Origin: an uncultured Rubrobacteraceae bacterium
GTDB taxonomy: Bacteria; Actinomycetota; Rubrobacteria; Rubrobacterales; Rubrobacteraceae
Direction of reading: 5' to 3'
DNA: 39,613 nt
Assembly: GCA_902806065.1 (NCBI GenBank)
Contig: CADCVE010000043.1
Span: 1-39,613, forward strand
Below the pieces are notes generated by a model. The model was not told the DNA's origin and did no database searches. It saw nothing but the letters and a program-made list of their open reading frames with translations. A program made the position numbers and the translations under genes. Of the stretch, positions 1 to 7,335 are shown piece after piece. How positions within the stretch are numbered: position 1 is the first letter of the stretch; each line of letters begins with the position of its first letter.

Positions 1-198
1 CGTGGGACCTCCAAGCGCTCTATCTTGCCCGCCGGGGTGAGGAGGTTGCGAGTGTAGTGGCCATTGCGCTCGCCGTGCCTGGTACGGGGCGAGTTCTCGG
101 TAGCTGGTTTCCAGATGCTCGGTCATCTCCTGTTGGAGGATCTCCTTCAGGACGGCCTTCACGCCTTCCCGGACCCGGGGTTCTACATCCAGCTTCAC
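1..198 (-). mobile_element. IS256-family (mutator type) transposase, N-terminal fragment, frameshifted and cut by the window edge
   Basis: Read on the minus strand, this stretch encodes the typical start of an IS256-type transposase: a helical segment (KLDVEPRVREGVKAVL, then EILQQEMTEHLETSYREL) followed by the conserved block HGERNGHYTRNLLTPAGKIE. The two blocks lie in different reading frames; the shift falls at about 85-105. A GTG at 196-198 is a possible start, with an AAGGAGG sequence further upstream near 234-240. The rest of the element lies outside the window. Family assignment comes from the RNGHY...LLTPAGKIE...VPR pattern. The frame change suggests a decayed copy, but a sequencing error cannot be excluded. 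Confidence 0.6.
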
Positions 199-271
199 GG
201 GTCGCTCGAACTGCTTCTTTGGGGTTAAGTATGCCTCCTTGTTCAAACCACAAACTACCAGACAACATCGA

Positions 272-1150
272 TTAAAGCCCGAGCTCTTTTTGAATGTACG
301 GCGGAAGAACACCGAGAGTTTCATAGACTTCTGAAGAAAGATATTTGTTCTGCCCCTCGATGTTTTGCATCCACCTCTCGACCTCGGCTGTTTTGGCCTG
401 AGGTTGATCGGAAGCATTGATAAAGCCGAAGAGACTTAGTTGGTAGGCAGGTACAATAGCCGGATAGAGATCGACATATTCAAAGACTCTCCTTAACCGC
501 TGGATTAAAGTCGCAACCTCAGCAGGCTGGAAGGTAATACTCCCTGCATGTAAAGCAACGACTCCCCCTGGCTTGAGGGCATCTTTCACTTCATGATAGA
601 ACTCTTCAGAGAAGAGATATGCGGCAGGACTCCCCGGAACCGGGTCTGTCAAATCGAGAATGACAAGGTCGAACTCAGCCTTGTGCTTTCGAACATATTT
701 AGCTCCATCCTGGATAATAAGCTCCACCCGCGGGTCATCAAATGCACCACCGGAAATTTCGGGCAAGAATTTTTGAGAAGCGTCTATTACTGTCGTATCA
801 ATCTCTGTCATGACGATTTTCTTGAGACTTTTGACTCTCAGGGCTTGCTTGATCGCCCCGCCGTCTCCGCCGCCTATGATCAGTACGGACTGCGGTTTTT
901 CGATTCTAAGTGAAGGCAGAATAACCATCATCTCGTGGTAAACGAACTCGTCGTATACGGTAGTTTGGATAATTCCGTCGATTACGAGCATCTTGCCGAA
1001 GAAAGCGGTATCGAAAACCTGAATATGTCCGTGTTCGGATCTCTCATCCAGGAGCGTTTCGTTGACGAGCACCGAAATTTCGATTCCCTCTTTTCCATAG
1101 GGAAGCTCTGCCTCCGTGAAGTAAAAAGGTTCTTTAGTGATGTTCGTCAT
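272..1150 (-). CDS. speE: Aminopropyltransferase (spermidine/thermospermine synthase family)
   Basis: This 292-residue protein transfers the aminopropyl group of decarboxylated AdoMet to an amine acceptor in the cytosol. It has the N-terminal beta domain and the Rossmann AdoMet fold with GGGDGG at residues 93-98. The proton-acceptor loop reads LDLTDP, not the D-S-S/T-D-P usual for bacterial spermidine synthases. The DLTDP form is more like thermospermine synthases and agmatine/triamine aminopropyltransferases, so the acceptor may not be putrescine; that is an inference. The start overlaps the end of the upstream speD by 17 bases, implying translational coupling. The gene is much AT-richer than the genes right of 2026, a sign of different ancestry. 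Confidence 0.92.
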   Translation of the reverse strand: MTNITKEPFYFTEAELPYGKEGIEISVLVNETLLDERSEHGHIQVFDTAFFGKMLVIDGIIQTTVYDEFVYHEMMVILPSLRIEKPQSVLIIGGGDGGAIKQALRVKSLKKIVMTEIDTTVIDASQKFLPEISGGAFDDPRVELIIQDGAKYVRKHKAEFDLVILDLTDPVPGSPAAYLFSEEFYHEVKDALKPGGVVALHAGSITFQPAEVATLIQRLRRVFEYVDLYPAIVPAYQLSLFGFINASDQPQAKTAEVERWMQNIEGQNKYLSSEVYETLGVLPPYIQKELGL

Positions 1151-1541
1151 GGTTTGAAAAACCTCTCTTTACCGTGACGACCTTCGTATTTTCCGAATCA
1201 AGAGCATGGGCAACGCTTTCAATGGCTAATTCTGTGCGCATTGATTGGCCGCAGGTATAAGCGTCCACTGCAGCATATCCCAGTTCCGGCCAGGTATGAA
1301 CCGAGATATGCGATTCAGCCAGCAGGGCAAAGGCGGTGACGCCGACGGGAGTAAATTTATGGGAGTGAACACTGAGAACGGTGGCGCCAGCAACTTGAGC
1401 GGCTTCCCTTAATTTTTCTCTCAAAAACTCCTCATCGTTCAAGGCCTCTCGATCGCACCCGGCTAACTCAGCAATAAGATGGGTTCCTCCGGGCATCGCC
1501 ATGGCTGCTTTATTTGGAGATGGATGACTTGAAGGTTGCAT
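1134..1541 (-). CDS. speD: S-adenosylmethionine decarboxylase proenzyme, prokaryotic class 1
   Basis: This 135-residue proenzyme self-cleaves to a pyruvoyl enzyme that decarboxylates AdoMet, giving the aminopropyl donor for SpeE. The cleavage site is E76-S77 in LLAESHISVHTWPE. The catalytic residues are all present: pyruvoyl-forming S77, H82 (five residues later) and C97 (twenty residues later, in YTCG). HTWPE is the usual AdoMet-pocket signature. Length fits the class. The first ATG has no clear ribosome binding site, and ATGs at residues 14 and 16 are alternatives. It lies 11 bases after the second SpeD-type gene and overlaps speE. The AT-rich composition matches both neighbours. Confidence 0.92.
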   Translation of the reverse strand: MQPSSHPSPNKAAMAMPGGTHLIAELAGCDREALNDEEFLREKLREAAQVAGATVLSVHSHKFTPVGVTAFALLAESHISVHTWPELGYAAVDAYTCGQSMRTELAIESVAHALDSENTKVVTVKRGFSNHDEHH

Positions 1542-1552
1542 AGAGATAAAAG

Positions 1553-1936
1553 TTATCTACGAATATGGAGAGTAGATCCTACCCGACCAGCTTCGAAAAA
1601 GTCTTTGCTGAATTCTGCGGCCTGTTCCGGGTCAAACTCTTTGCATGAAAAGATGTTGATATAGGCAGAGTTCCTCTCTTCACTGAAGTGGCCGGTAATG
1701 GAGCTGGTTTCTATCAGCTGAACAATAGAATAGCCTGCTGTCTTGGCCTCATTCAAGCCAAACCGCTCCGCAAAAGGGGCTCCGTATGGAGTCATTTCGA
1801 TCACCTGGCAGAGCTCGCGAGCGTACTCCTGAAGTTTCTCTTTTGAGCGGATAGTTTCGGGATCGCAGTCGTAGAGGTCCAGAACAACCTCCATACCGAA
1901 TGTACTCAAGTCGAGGATAGGATTTGTAGACATCAT
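1553..1936 (-). CDS. SpeD-family pyruvoyl decarboxylase paralogue, probably not AdoMet-specific
   Basis: This 127-residue protein belongs to the AdoMet decarboxylase (SpeD) fold: it opens with FGMEVVLDLYDCD, then ETSSITGHF and INIFSCKEFD. Aligned by spacing with the neighbouring SpeD, the catalytic triad is kept: S78, H83 (+5) and C98 (+20). The residue before the pyruvoyl-forming serine is T77 instead of Glu, and the AdoMet-binding HTWPE is replaced by HFSEE. SpeD homologues with altered pockets are known to have become pyruvoyl-dependent ornithine or arginine decarboxylases, so this gene could supply putrescine or agmatine to SpeE. That role is inferred. It is the first gene of the operon and has AGAAGGG six bases before the ATG. 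Confidence 0.85.
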   Translation of the reverse strand: MMSTNPILDLSTFGMEVVLDLYDCDPETIRSKEKLQEYARELCQVIEMTPYGAPFAERFGLNEAKTAGYSIVQLIETSSITGHFSEERNSAYINIFSCKEFDPEQAAEFSKDFFEAGRVGSTLHIRR

Positions 1937-2025
1937 AGTTAACCCTTCTACTTCTCCGCCGGCAAGATGCTGGTGTTCGGATCCTCTATCACCGTCGCTA
2001 CTGTACCAAGGACAACTTCGTGGTG

Positions 2026-3405
2026 TTAGACCCGGTAGCCTAGCTCGCGCTCGAGCTCGGTGAGTGCCTTGTCCGTGATCTCCGCTATCCTGCTCAGGAG
2101 CTCCCGATCGGCGACGAGCGCGGGGGAGTACTGGATCACCGGGTCCTCCTTGTCCTCGAAGCGGCAGATGAGCCCGCCCCTGAGCAGCGCCCGCGAGAGG
2201 ACGCCCTCGAAGTACCTCCGGTACTCGTCTTCCCGGAGGGGCGTCCCGTCCGCCTTCTCGGGCTCCAGCTCTACACCCCAGAAAAAGCCCATTCCCCGGA
2301 CCTCTTTCACCACCGGATGGTCCTCCGCCATGCGCCTCAACTCGTCCCCGAAATGCCCTTCGAGGGAGCGTACGTTCCCCAGGAGCTTCTCCCGTTCGAT
2401 GATCTTGATGTTCTCCAGCGCCACGGCACTGGAGACCGGGTGTCCCCCGAAGGTCGAGCCATGCATGAACATCGGCGCGTTCTCGGCGAGCGTCCGTATG
2501 AGCTGCTCCCTCACCACCACGCCGCCCATCGGCGAGTAGCCGCTAGTTACGCCTTTGGCGAAGCTCGTCATGTCCGGCACCACCCCGAAACGCTCGATGC
2601 CGAACCAATCCCCCAGGCGGCCGAAGGCGCAGATCACAGCGTCCGAGCACAGCAGCACGCCGTGCCGGTCGCAGATCTCGCGCACCCTCTCCCAGTAGCC
2701 CAAGGGGGGCACCAGACATCCGCCCGAGTTCTGCACCGGCTCGAGGATCACCGCTGCCACCGTCTCCGGCGGCCCGGCCTCTATGGCTTCCTCGATGGCG
2801 TCGGCCGCCCCCTTGGGATCCTGCTGCGTGTTCGGCACGTGGTGGAAGCCCTCCAACACGGGCTCGAACGGCGCCTTGAAGTCTGGCAGCCCGGTGGCGC
2901 TCAGGGCGCCCATCGTGGTCCCGTGGTAGGCGACGTCGCGTGAGAGGATCTTGTACCGTCCCGGCTCCCCGTTAGCCTTGTGGTACTGGCGTGCGAGTTT
3001 GATAACAGTCTCCACGGCCTCGGAACCGGAAGAGACGAAGAACGTGCTGGAGAGGTCTCCGGGCGCTATCTCCGCCAGCTTCGCCGCGAGTTCGAGGCTC
3101 CTGGGGTGCTGGAAACCCCAGTTGGGGAAGAAGGCGAGCTCCCCCATCTGCCGGGCCGCGACCTCGCCCAGCTCGCCCCTGCCGTTGCCGACCTGGTTCG
3201 TGAACATCCCCGCGAGCCCGTCTATGTACTTACGGCCCTTATCGTCCGTCACGTAGCAGCCCTCGCCCGAGACGATCACCGGCAGCTTCGACCGGTCCTC
3301 CGCGAAAGGCGTGAAGTGCAGCAACAGGTTCTCCGCGCCGGCGAGGCCCTTGCCCCTTCCTCCTTGCCCGACACCGCGCGCGTTGTCCGGGTTCGTCTCC
3401 GACAT
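2026..3405 (-). CDS. Class III PLP-dependent aminotransferase (omega-amino acid/diamine type)
   Basis: This 459-residue protein has the class III (ornithine/omega-aminotransferase) fold. It shows SSGSEAVETVIKLAR for PLP phosphate binding, a YHG loop, SDAVICAFGR with the ring-contacting Asp, and the Schiff-base lysine K284 in SFAKGVTSG. The family transfers terminal amino groups from diamines or omega-amino acids to pyruvate or 2-oxoglutarate. The gene follows the DUF350 gene by 30 bases on the same strand and sits between the ATP-grasp ligase module and the polyamine operon. This makes putrescine, spermidine or a related amine a reasonable substrate, but the sequence does not fix it. GC content is high, unlike the adjacent speD/speE block. 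Confidence 0.88.
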   Translation of the reverse strand: MSETNPDNARGVGQGGRGKGLAGAENLLLHFTPFAEDRSKLPVIVSGEGCYVTDDKGRKYIDGLAGMFTNQVGNGRGELGEVAARQMGELAFFPNWGFQHPRSLELAAKLAEIAPGDLSSTFFVSSGSEAVETVIKLARQYHKANGEPGRYKILSRDVAYHGTTMGALSATGLPDFKAPFEPVLEGFHHVPNTQQDPKGAADAIEEAIEAGPPETVAAVILEPVQNSGGCLVPPLGYWERVREICDRHGVLLCSDAVICAFGRLGDWFGIERFGVVPDMTSFAKGVTSGYSPMGGVVVREQLIRTLAENAPMFMHGSTFGGHPVSSAVALENIKIIEREKLLGNVRSLEGHFGDELRRMAEDHPVVKEVRGMGFFWGVELEPEKADGTPLREDEYRRYFEGVLSRALLRGGLICRFEDKEDPVIQYSPALVADRELLSRIAEITDKALTELERELGYRV

Positions 3406-3435
3406 CCGTAGGGTTAGCCTCCGTCCGGCAGGTCT

Positions 3436-3861
3436 CTAGGCGAGGGAGGCCACGACGGCCAAGGAGACCGCGATCTGGGCGGCGGCTATCACGAGGGACG
3501 CTGGGTGGAACGGCACCTGTGTGACCACCTCGCCCATCTTGTGCGGCGTTGCCAGCTCGATGAGCAGGAACGCCAGGGCCTGCATCAGGACCCCCAGCAG
3601 CCCGAAGACCGCCGTGGAGAGGAACGCCAGCCCGAACCCGGCCGCCCCGTAGAACCAGATCGCCGAGAATACGATGCCGCCCTGGGCGAGGAACCCCGCC
3701 GACAGAACGATGCCGGCGTTCACCGACTGCTCCCTCCAGATGTGGCTCGCCAGTTGCCCCGGCGTAAGCACATCCAAAGCTACGAACCCGATGACTAGCA
3801 ACACGACGCCCAGAAGTGCGTACGCGGCGGCGTACCCGAGGCTCTCTAACACGACCGTCAC
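3436..3861 (-). CDS. DUF350 family small membrane protein (YjfL-like)
   Basis: This 141-residue protein has about four hydrophobic helices, for example AYALLGVVLLVIGFVALDVL and a C-terminal LVIAAAQIAVSLAVVASLA. The pattern LGYAAAYALLG...TPGQL...NAGIVLSAGFLAQG...IWFYG matches DUF350, as in E. coli YjfL. I chose the GTG at 3859-3861 because AAGGAGG lies nine bases upstream and because it overlaps the TGA of the ATP-grasp gene (GTGA), a classic coupling junction. A longer upstream reading is only the shadow of the ligase gene. Its function is unknown in the family. It recurs next to glutathionylspermidine-synthase-like ligases and small lipoproteins, so a membrane partner role is inferred. Confidence 0.85.
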   Translation of the reverse strand: MTVVLESLGYAAAYALLGVVLLVIGFVALDVLTPGQLASHIWREQSVNAGIVLSAGFLAQGGIVFSAIWFYGAAGFGLAFLSTAVFGLLGVLMQALAFLLIELATPHKMGEVVTQVPFHPASLVIAAAQIAVSLAVVASLA

Positions 3862-5153
3862 GATTGGTAACCTCCTTTTGAGGATCTCTCTTCCTGCTTG
3901 GGGACAACGTGCCGGGCTCCGTCCGCCGGCTCCCCCGCGAGCCACTGGGCCACCTGCTCCGGCGTGGAGCGGGGCGCGTTCAAAAAGTGCGGCACGAACC
4001 GCGCGTCCGTGTCGGTGACGAGCCCGTTGGATTCGCGGATGCCCAAGCCCGCGGCGTGCTCGCCGATCATCCAGGTCCCCAGGACGGCGCGGTTGCCGTC
4101 GAAGATGGGCAATTCCACGAACTGCTGATAGACGTACTCCTGGCCCGCGGCGTGCCGCTCGGGGCGGGCCGCGAGCAGGGCGCCGTCGGCCTCGTGGACG
4201 CGAATGCCGGCCCCCTCCCACCCATACATCGGCTTGGCTACGTAACGCCCCGGGAGGTTCTCCGGCCCGTCGAAATGGGCGGGGAGTATGCTCTCGTGGT
4301 CGGGGAACATCTCGTGGAGTACTACCAAGAGCGCCTTCGAGCCGAGCAGCGCCTTCCAGGCCGGTTCGATCCAGATCGTCGAGGAGGAGCCGTTGAGGAT
4401 GTAATCCCCGAAGGTCTCATTGAGCATCCACTCCCACGGGTACAGCCTGAAGCAGGTCGAGATCTCACGCCCCCGAACGTCCACGAAGGAACCCTTCGCG
4501 TGGTGCCAGCCGATCTGCTCCATCGTGATCCCAAGATCCAGGAGCCCCGCCTCGCGCGCGGCGTCCCTCAAGTACGCGACCGTCGCCCAGTCCTCGTTGG
4601 GCTCGTTGGCCCCGACGGCGAAATGCACCACTTCGTCCGGGAGGTGAGACGCGCACCGCTCCCACGCCTGCACCAGCCGCTCGTGCAGCATGTTCCACTG
4701 GTCGAAGCCCGGCATCTCGTCCTCCAGCCAGTACCACTGGACGACGGACGCCTCCACGAGCGCGGTGGGCGTGTCGGCGTTGTACTCCAAAAGCTTCGCG
4801 GGTCCAGCTTCGCTACCGCCGTACGCGAGGTCGAACCTGCCGTATAGGGTTGGGGCATCGGGGTCGAGCAGGCCGGCGCGCATAAGCTCTGTCGCCTCCG
4901 GGGGAAACCCGAGGCGGGACATGACGCCCCGATCATCCACCATGCGACGGGCGGCCTCGACCGACATGTCGTGGAGCTCCTCGGTCAACCCCTCCAGGTA
5001 CCCGACCTCCTCCTCGGAAAGCTCGTAGACGGCGGCCTCGTGCCAGTACGGCCTCTCGCTGCCGTTCTCGGCGCGGTCCACGGCGTAGGTGAGCCCCTGC
5101 GCCTCGACCTTGCGCAGCCAGTCCTCGCGGGGCTCGACGGGGTGCCGGTACAC
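3858..5153 (-). CDS. Glutathionylspermidine synthase-like ATP-grasp ligase (YgiC/YjfC type)
   Basis: This protein of about 431 residues matches the C-terminal synthetase domain of glutathionylspermidine synthase: YWHEAAVYELS near the start, LLEYNADTPTALVEAS in the middle, the nucleotide loop YVAKPMYGWEGAGI, and the C-terminal pattern EYVYQQFVELPIFDG...LGTWMIGEHAAGLGIRESNG...FVPHFL. It lacks the N-terminal amidase domain of E. coli Gss, like stand-alone YgiC/YjfC. These enzymes form amide bonds between a carboxylate and an amine; the true substrate of the stand-alone group is unknown. The start is uncertain: I chose GTG 5151-5153, eight bases from the lipoprotein stop, with GGGAGG 12 bases upstream. 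It overlaps the DUF350 gene. Confidence 0.85.
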   Translation of the reverse strand: MYRHPVEPREDWLRKVEAQGLTYAVDRAENGSERPYWHEAAVYELSEEEVGYLEGLTEELHDMSVEAARRMVDDRGVMSRLGFPPEATELMRAGLLDPDAPTLYGRFDLAYGGSEAGPAKLLEYNADTPTALVEASVVQWYWLEDEMPGFDQWNMLHERLVQAWERCASHLPDEVVHFAVGANEPNEDWATVAYLRDAAREAGLLDLGITMEQIGWHHAKGSFVDVRGREISTCFRLYPWEWMLNETFGDYILNGSSSTIWIEPAWKALLGSKALLVVLHEMFPDHESILPAHFDGPENLPGRYVAKPMYGWEGAGIRVHEADGALLAARPERHAAGQEYVYQQFVELPIFDGNRAVLGTWMIGEHAAGLGIRESNGLVTDTDARFVPHFLNAPRSTPEQVAQWLAGEPADGARHVVPKQEERSSKGGYQS

Positions 5154-5161
5154 GAGGGCTT

Positions 5162-5530
5162 CTAGCCTCCCACCGCGCCGGAGCAAGCTCCGAATCCACC
5201 CTGAGTAATCTCGCCGCCCTCGCGCGGCACCCCGCCGTAGCACACCGCCTCGGCGTCGGGCGTGGGGGTAAAGACGCCGCCGCTCGCGGTTTCCCCGACG
5301 GCCGGCGCGACGGTGCCGACGGGTACGTAGTACCACCCGTAAGATGGCCCCTCGTCGCAGTCATCGTCGTCGCCCACGCGCTGCTGCGTATTCTGGTCCA
5401 CGCACACGGCGCCGTATTCGTACTCTTCCTCCTCGGCGGAGGCCGAGCACCCGGAGAGTGTAGCGACAAGGACCGCGGCGACCCCAACGGTGACCGATGC
5501 CGAGCGCCGCTGGGTATGTTGAGTGTCCAA
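5162..5530 (-). CDS. Small lipoprotein of the YgiB/YjfM (DUF1190-like) type
   Basis: This 122-residue protein starts with a lipoprotein signal: basic QRRS, a hydrophobic stretch, then the lipobox LSGC. The mature part is acidic (EEEEYEYG, GDDDDCDEG), has several Cys and ends with ITQGGFGACSGAVGG. The GGFG near the C-terminus recalls YgiB/YjfM lipoproteins, which are encoded beside YgiC/YjfC ligases in E. coli, just as here. It could be a substrate or an envelope partner of the ligase; that is inference. The start codon is TTG at 5528-5530 and its ribosome binding site is weak, but the signal peptide supports this start. Confidence 0.65.
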   Translation of the reverse strand: MDTQHTQRRSASVTVGVAAVLVATLSGCSASAEEEEYEYGAVCVDQNTQQRVGDDDDCDEGPSYGWYYVPVGTVAPAVGETASGGVFTPTPDAEAVCYGGVPREGGEITQGGFGACSGAVGG

Positions 5531-5564
5531 AGCTGAGGCACCGCCTCTCTCGCTGCGTCCTTAC

Positions 5565-5957
5565 TTACACCTTGCGGTATGTTTGCATGAGCGGAGCTGT
5601 CGAGCAAGACTGGCGTGGGGCCAAGCCCGAGGAGAGCACGACGCGGTGGAGGAAGAGGCACGCGAAGGCGACGAAGTGCAGGCCCGCCACCGTCTCCGGC
5701 AGCCGCTCGTAGCCCTTGGTTAGAGCCGCCGGAAGCGCGCCGCCCAGGCGAACGTCCTCTGCACCACCCGGCATACCATACACGGCCACCGCGATGATAA
5801 GAGCCAGAGAGGCCAGAGAGGCCAGAGACGACCAGTGCGCCGCCACCCGAAAACCTGCCAGCAACGCGAACAGAACTACTATGGGAATCGCGGACACCAG
5901 CGTCGACAGCACTAAACTATCCGCGACTGGCGTGTAAATGTGTTCGAACGTCGGCAT
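5565..5957 (-). pseudogene. L-lactate permease (LctP)-like N-terminal fragment
   Basis: The first 70 or so residues resemble the start of LctP lactate/glycolate permeases: YTPVADSLVLSTLVSAIPI, then a second helix, then AHWSSLASLASLALIIAVA and VYGMP. Full-length LctP has well over 500 residues. Here the similarity stops after GMP and the reading frame ends after 130 residues in sequence that no longer looks like a transporter. A good GGGGAGG lies six bases before the ATG. I read it as the remnant of a permease gene; a small unrelated two- or three-helix membrane protein is the alternative. Confidence 0.45.
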
Positions 5958-6543
5958 CAGAACCTCCCCGTAAAACTCCCCTACTACCCCTTACACTCCG
6001 TCGCCTGCTGGACCGGATTCTTCTGCACAAAATGCCACCTTTGTAAGCGCGGCGCAACTATAACCAGCCGTACTCGCGGGAGCGTTAGACAAATGAGGAG
6101 GGCCGGGGCTCTCGAAGATCCAGCCGTTCAGCGGCTCCCAGCGGTCTGAGAGTTTGCCCCGATCGCGTCCACCACACCTTTATCCTGGGCTGTGTCGAGC
6201 GTCTTATCTACCAGAATCTTCTCTTTCTGCGTCGCCTCCGCCTGGCGGGTCTCCTGTTGCCCTGGCTCTAGCCAGCCGGGCTCCCGTTCTTCGTCGAGTT
6301 GCTGTCTTGCCAGCTCCTGGTCGTTGACCGGTCTTGCGGTGGTTGATCTCCTCTGAGCAGCGTGTCCTCTTCGGATACAGTGTTTCTTCTTGTTCCCGCT
6401 TCCCCGGCGGGCATTTCTCATATAAGGGAATCGTACTCTCAATGAAGACTCGCTTCATTAGCGGGATGGTCCTGGCGGCGCGCAACCCTGTAGACCTTGT
6501 AGAATCTGATTCGAGGGAAGCGAACCACGAGGAGATGCGACCG
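5958..6543. other. Intergenic region of about 590 bases, mostly featureless
   Basis: This divergent region separates the minus-strand permease remnant from the plus-strand GST gene. It is less GC-rich than the coding parts. The only possible gene is a weak minus-strand frame (6128-6421). I see no convincing promoter, tRNA or terminator. Confidence 0.5.
6128..6421 (-). CDS. Possible small Gln/Glu-rich hypothetical protein
   Basis: This 97-residue frame encodes a basic N-terminus (RNARRGSGNKKK) followed by a charged, Gln/Glu-rich stretch such as ELARQQLDEEREPGWLEPGQ. The composition and third-position pattern of the second half look more protein-like than chance. There is no ribosome binding site before the ATG and I recognise no family. 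It may be spurious. Confidence 0.25.
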   Translation of the reverse strand: MRNARRGSGNKKKHCIRRGHAAQRRSTTARPVNDQELARQQLDEEREPGWLEPGQQETRQAEATQKEKILVDKTLDTAQDKGVVDAIGANSQTAGSR

Positions 6544-7251
6544 ATGGCGCAACCGATAGACCTCTACTACTGGCCCACCCCGAACGGTTGGAAGGCGACC
6601 ATCTTCCTGGAAGAGGCGGGGTTGCCATACAACGTGATCCCGGTGAACATCGGCGCCGGCGACCAGTTCGAGCCCGAGTTCCTGAAGATCGGGCCAAACA
6701 ACAAGATGCCCGTTATCGTGGACCACGAGGGGCCGGATGGGGCTCCGATCTCCGTGTTCGAGTCGGGTGCTATCCTGATCTACCTGTCCGAGAAGACCGG
6801 CATGTTCTACCCGGAGTCTCCGCGCGAGAGGTACGTTGCTTTGCAGTGGCTGATGTTCCAGATGGGCTCCGTTGGGCCGATGCTCGGGCAGACCCACCAC
6901 TTCCGCCAGTACGCGCCCGAGACGATCCCCTACGCCGTGGACCGCTACACGAACGAGACCACCCGTCTCTACAGGGTCATGGACAAACGGCTCTCGGAGG
7001 TAGAGTACTTCGCCGGAGACGAGTACTCGATAGTAGATATGGCGGTCTACCCCTGGATCGTCCCTTACGAGCGGCAGGGACAGAGGATGGAGGACTTCCC
7101 CAACCTTAGCCGTTGGTACGAGACCGTGGGCGCTCGCCCCGCGGTCCAGAGAGCGCTGGCGGTGGGCGAGGAGCTACGCCTCTCGCCCGAGGAGATGGAC
7201 GACGAGACCCGCGAGGCGCTCTTCGGCAACAAGCAATACGAAGAGAGGTAG
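6544..7251 (+). CDS. Glutathione S-transferase family protein (YfcG/YghU-like)
   Basis: This 235-residue protein has an N-terminal thioredoxin-fold domain (IDLYYWPTPNGWKATIFLEE, the cis-Pro region NNKMPVIVDHEG, and the glutathione-binding VFESGAILIYLSEKTG) and a helical C-terminal domain (FAGDEYSIVDMAVYPWIVPY). The TPN(G) start motif and overall pattern fit the Nu-type YfcG/YghU disulfide oxidoreductases. Rubrobacter-like actinobacteria usually lack glutathione, so the thiol partner is uncertain. The ATG at 6544 is preceded by CGAGGAG nine bases upstream; an ATG at 6535 is the alternative. It is transcribed towards the minus-strand DoxX gene. Confidence 0.88.
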   Translation: MAQPIDLYYWPTPNGWKATIFLEEAGLPYNVIPVNIGAGDQFEPEFLKIGPNNKMPVIVDHEGPDGAPISVFESGAILIYLSEKTGMFYPESPRERYVALQWLMFQMGSVGPMLGQTHHFRQYAPETIPYAVDRYTNETTRLYRVMDKRLSEVEYFAGDEYSIVDMAVYPWIVPYERQGQRMEDFPNLSRWYETVGARPAVQRALAVGEELRLSPEEMDDETREALFGNKQYEER

Positions 7252-7335
7252 CGGCTGCACACGTCCCGACTATTTGGCAAGACCGATTTGCCCCCCGCGG
7301 CTTGTTCCGGGTAGGCGCTCGTTCTCGCGCCGGTT

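Noticed and set aside
1955-2042. Short plus-strand stretch that could be the end of an older gene interrupted by the polyamine block
   Set aside because: Only about 25 codons, no recognisable motif.
3436-4221. Long version of the DUF350 protein extending into the ligase gene
   Set aside because: The first 120 residues are Arg/Gly-rich out-of-frame ligase sequence; the GTG at 3861 with AAGGAGG is the real start.
7252-7335. Possible terminator GGCAA...TTGCC between the GST and DoxX genes
   Set aside because: Only a 5-bp stem with a 7-base loop and no T-tract.
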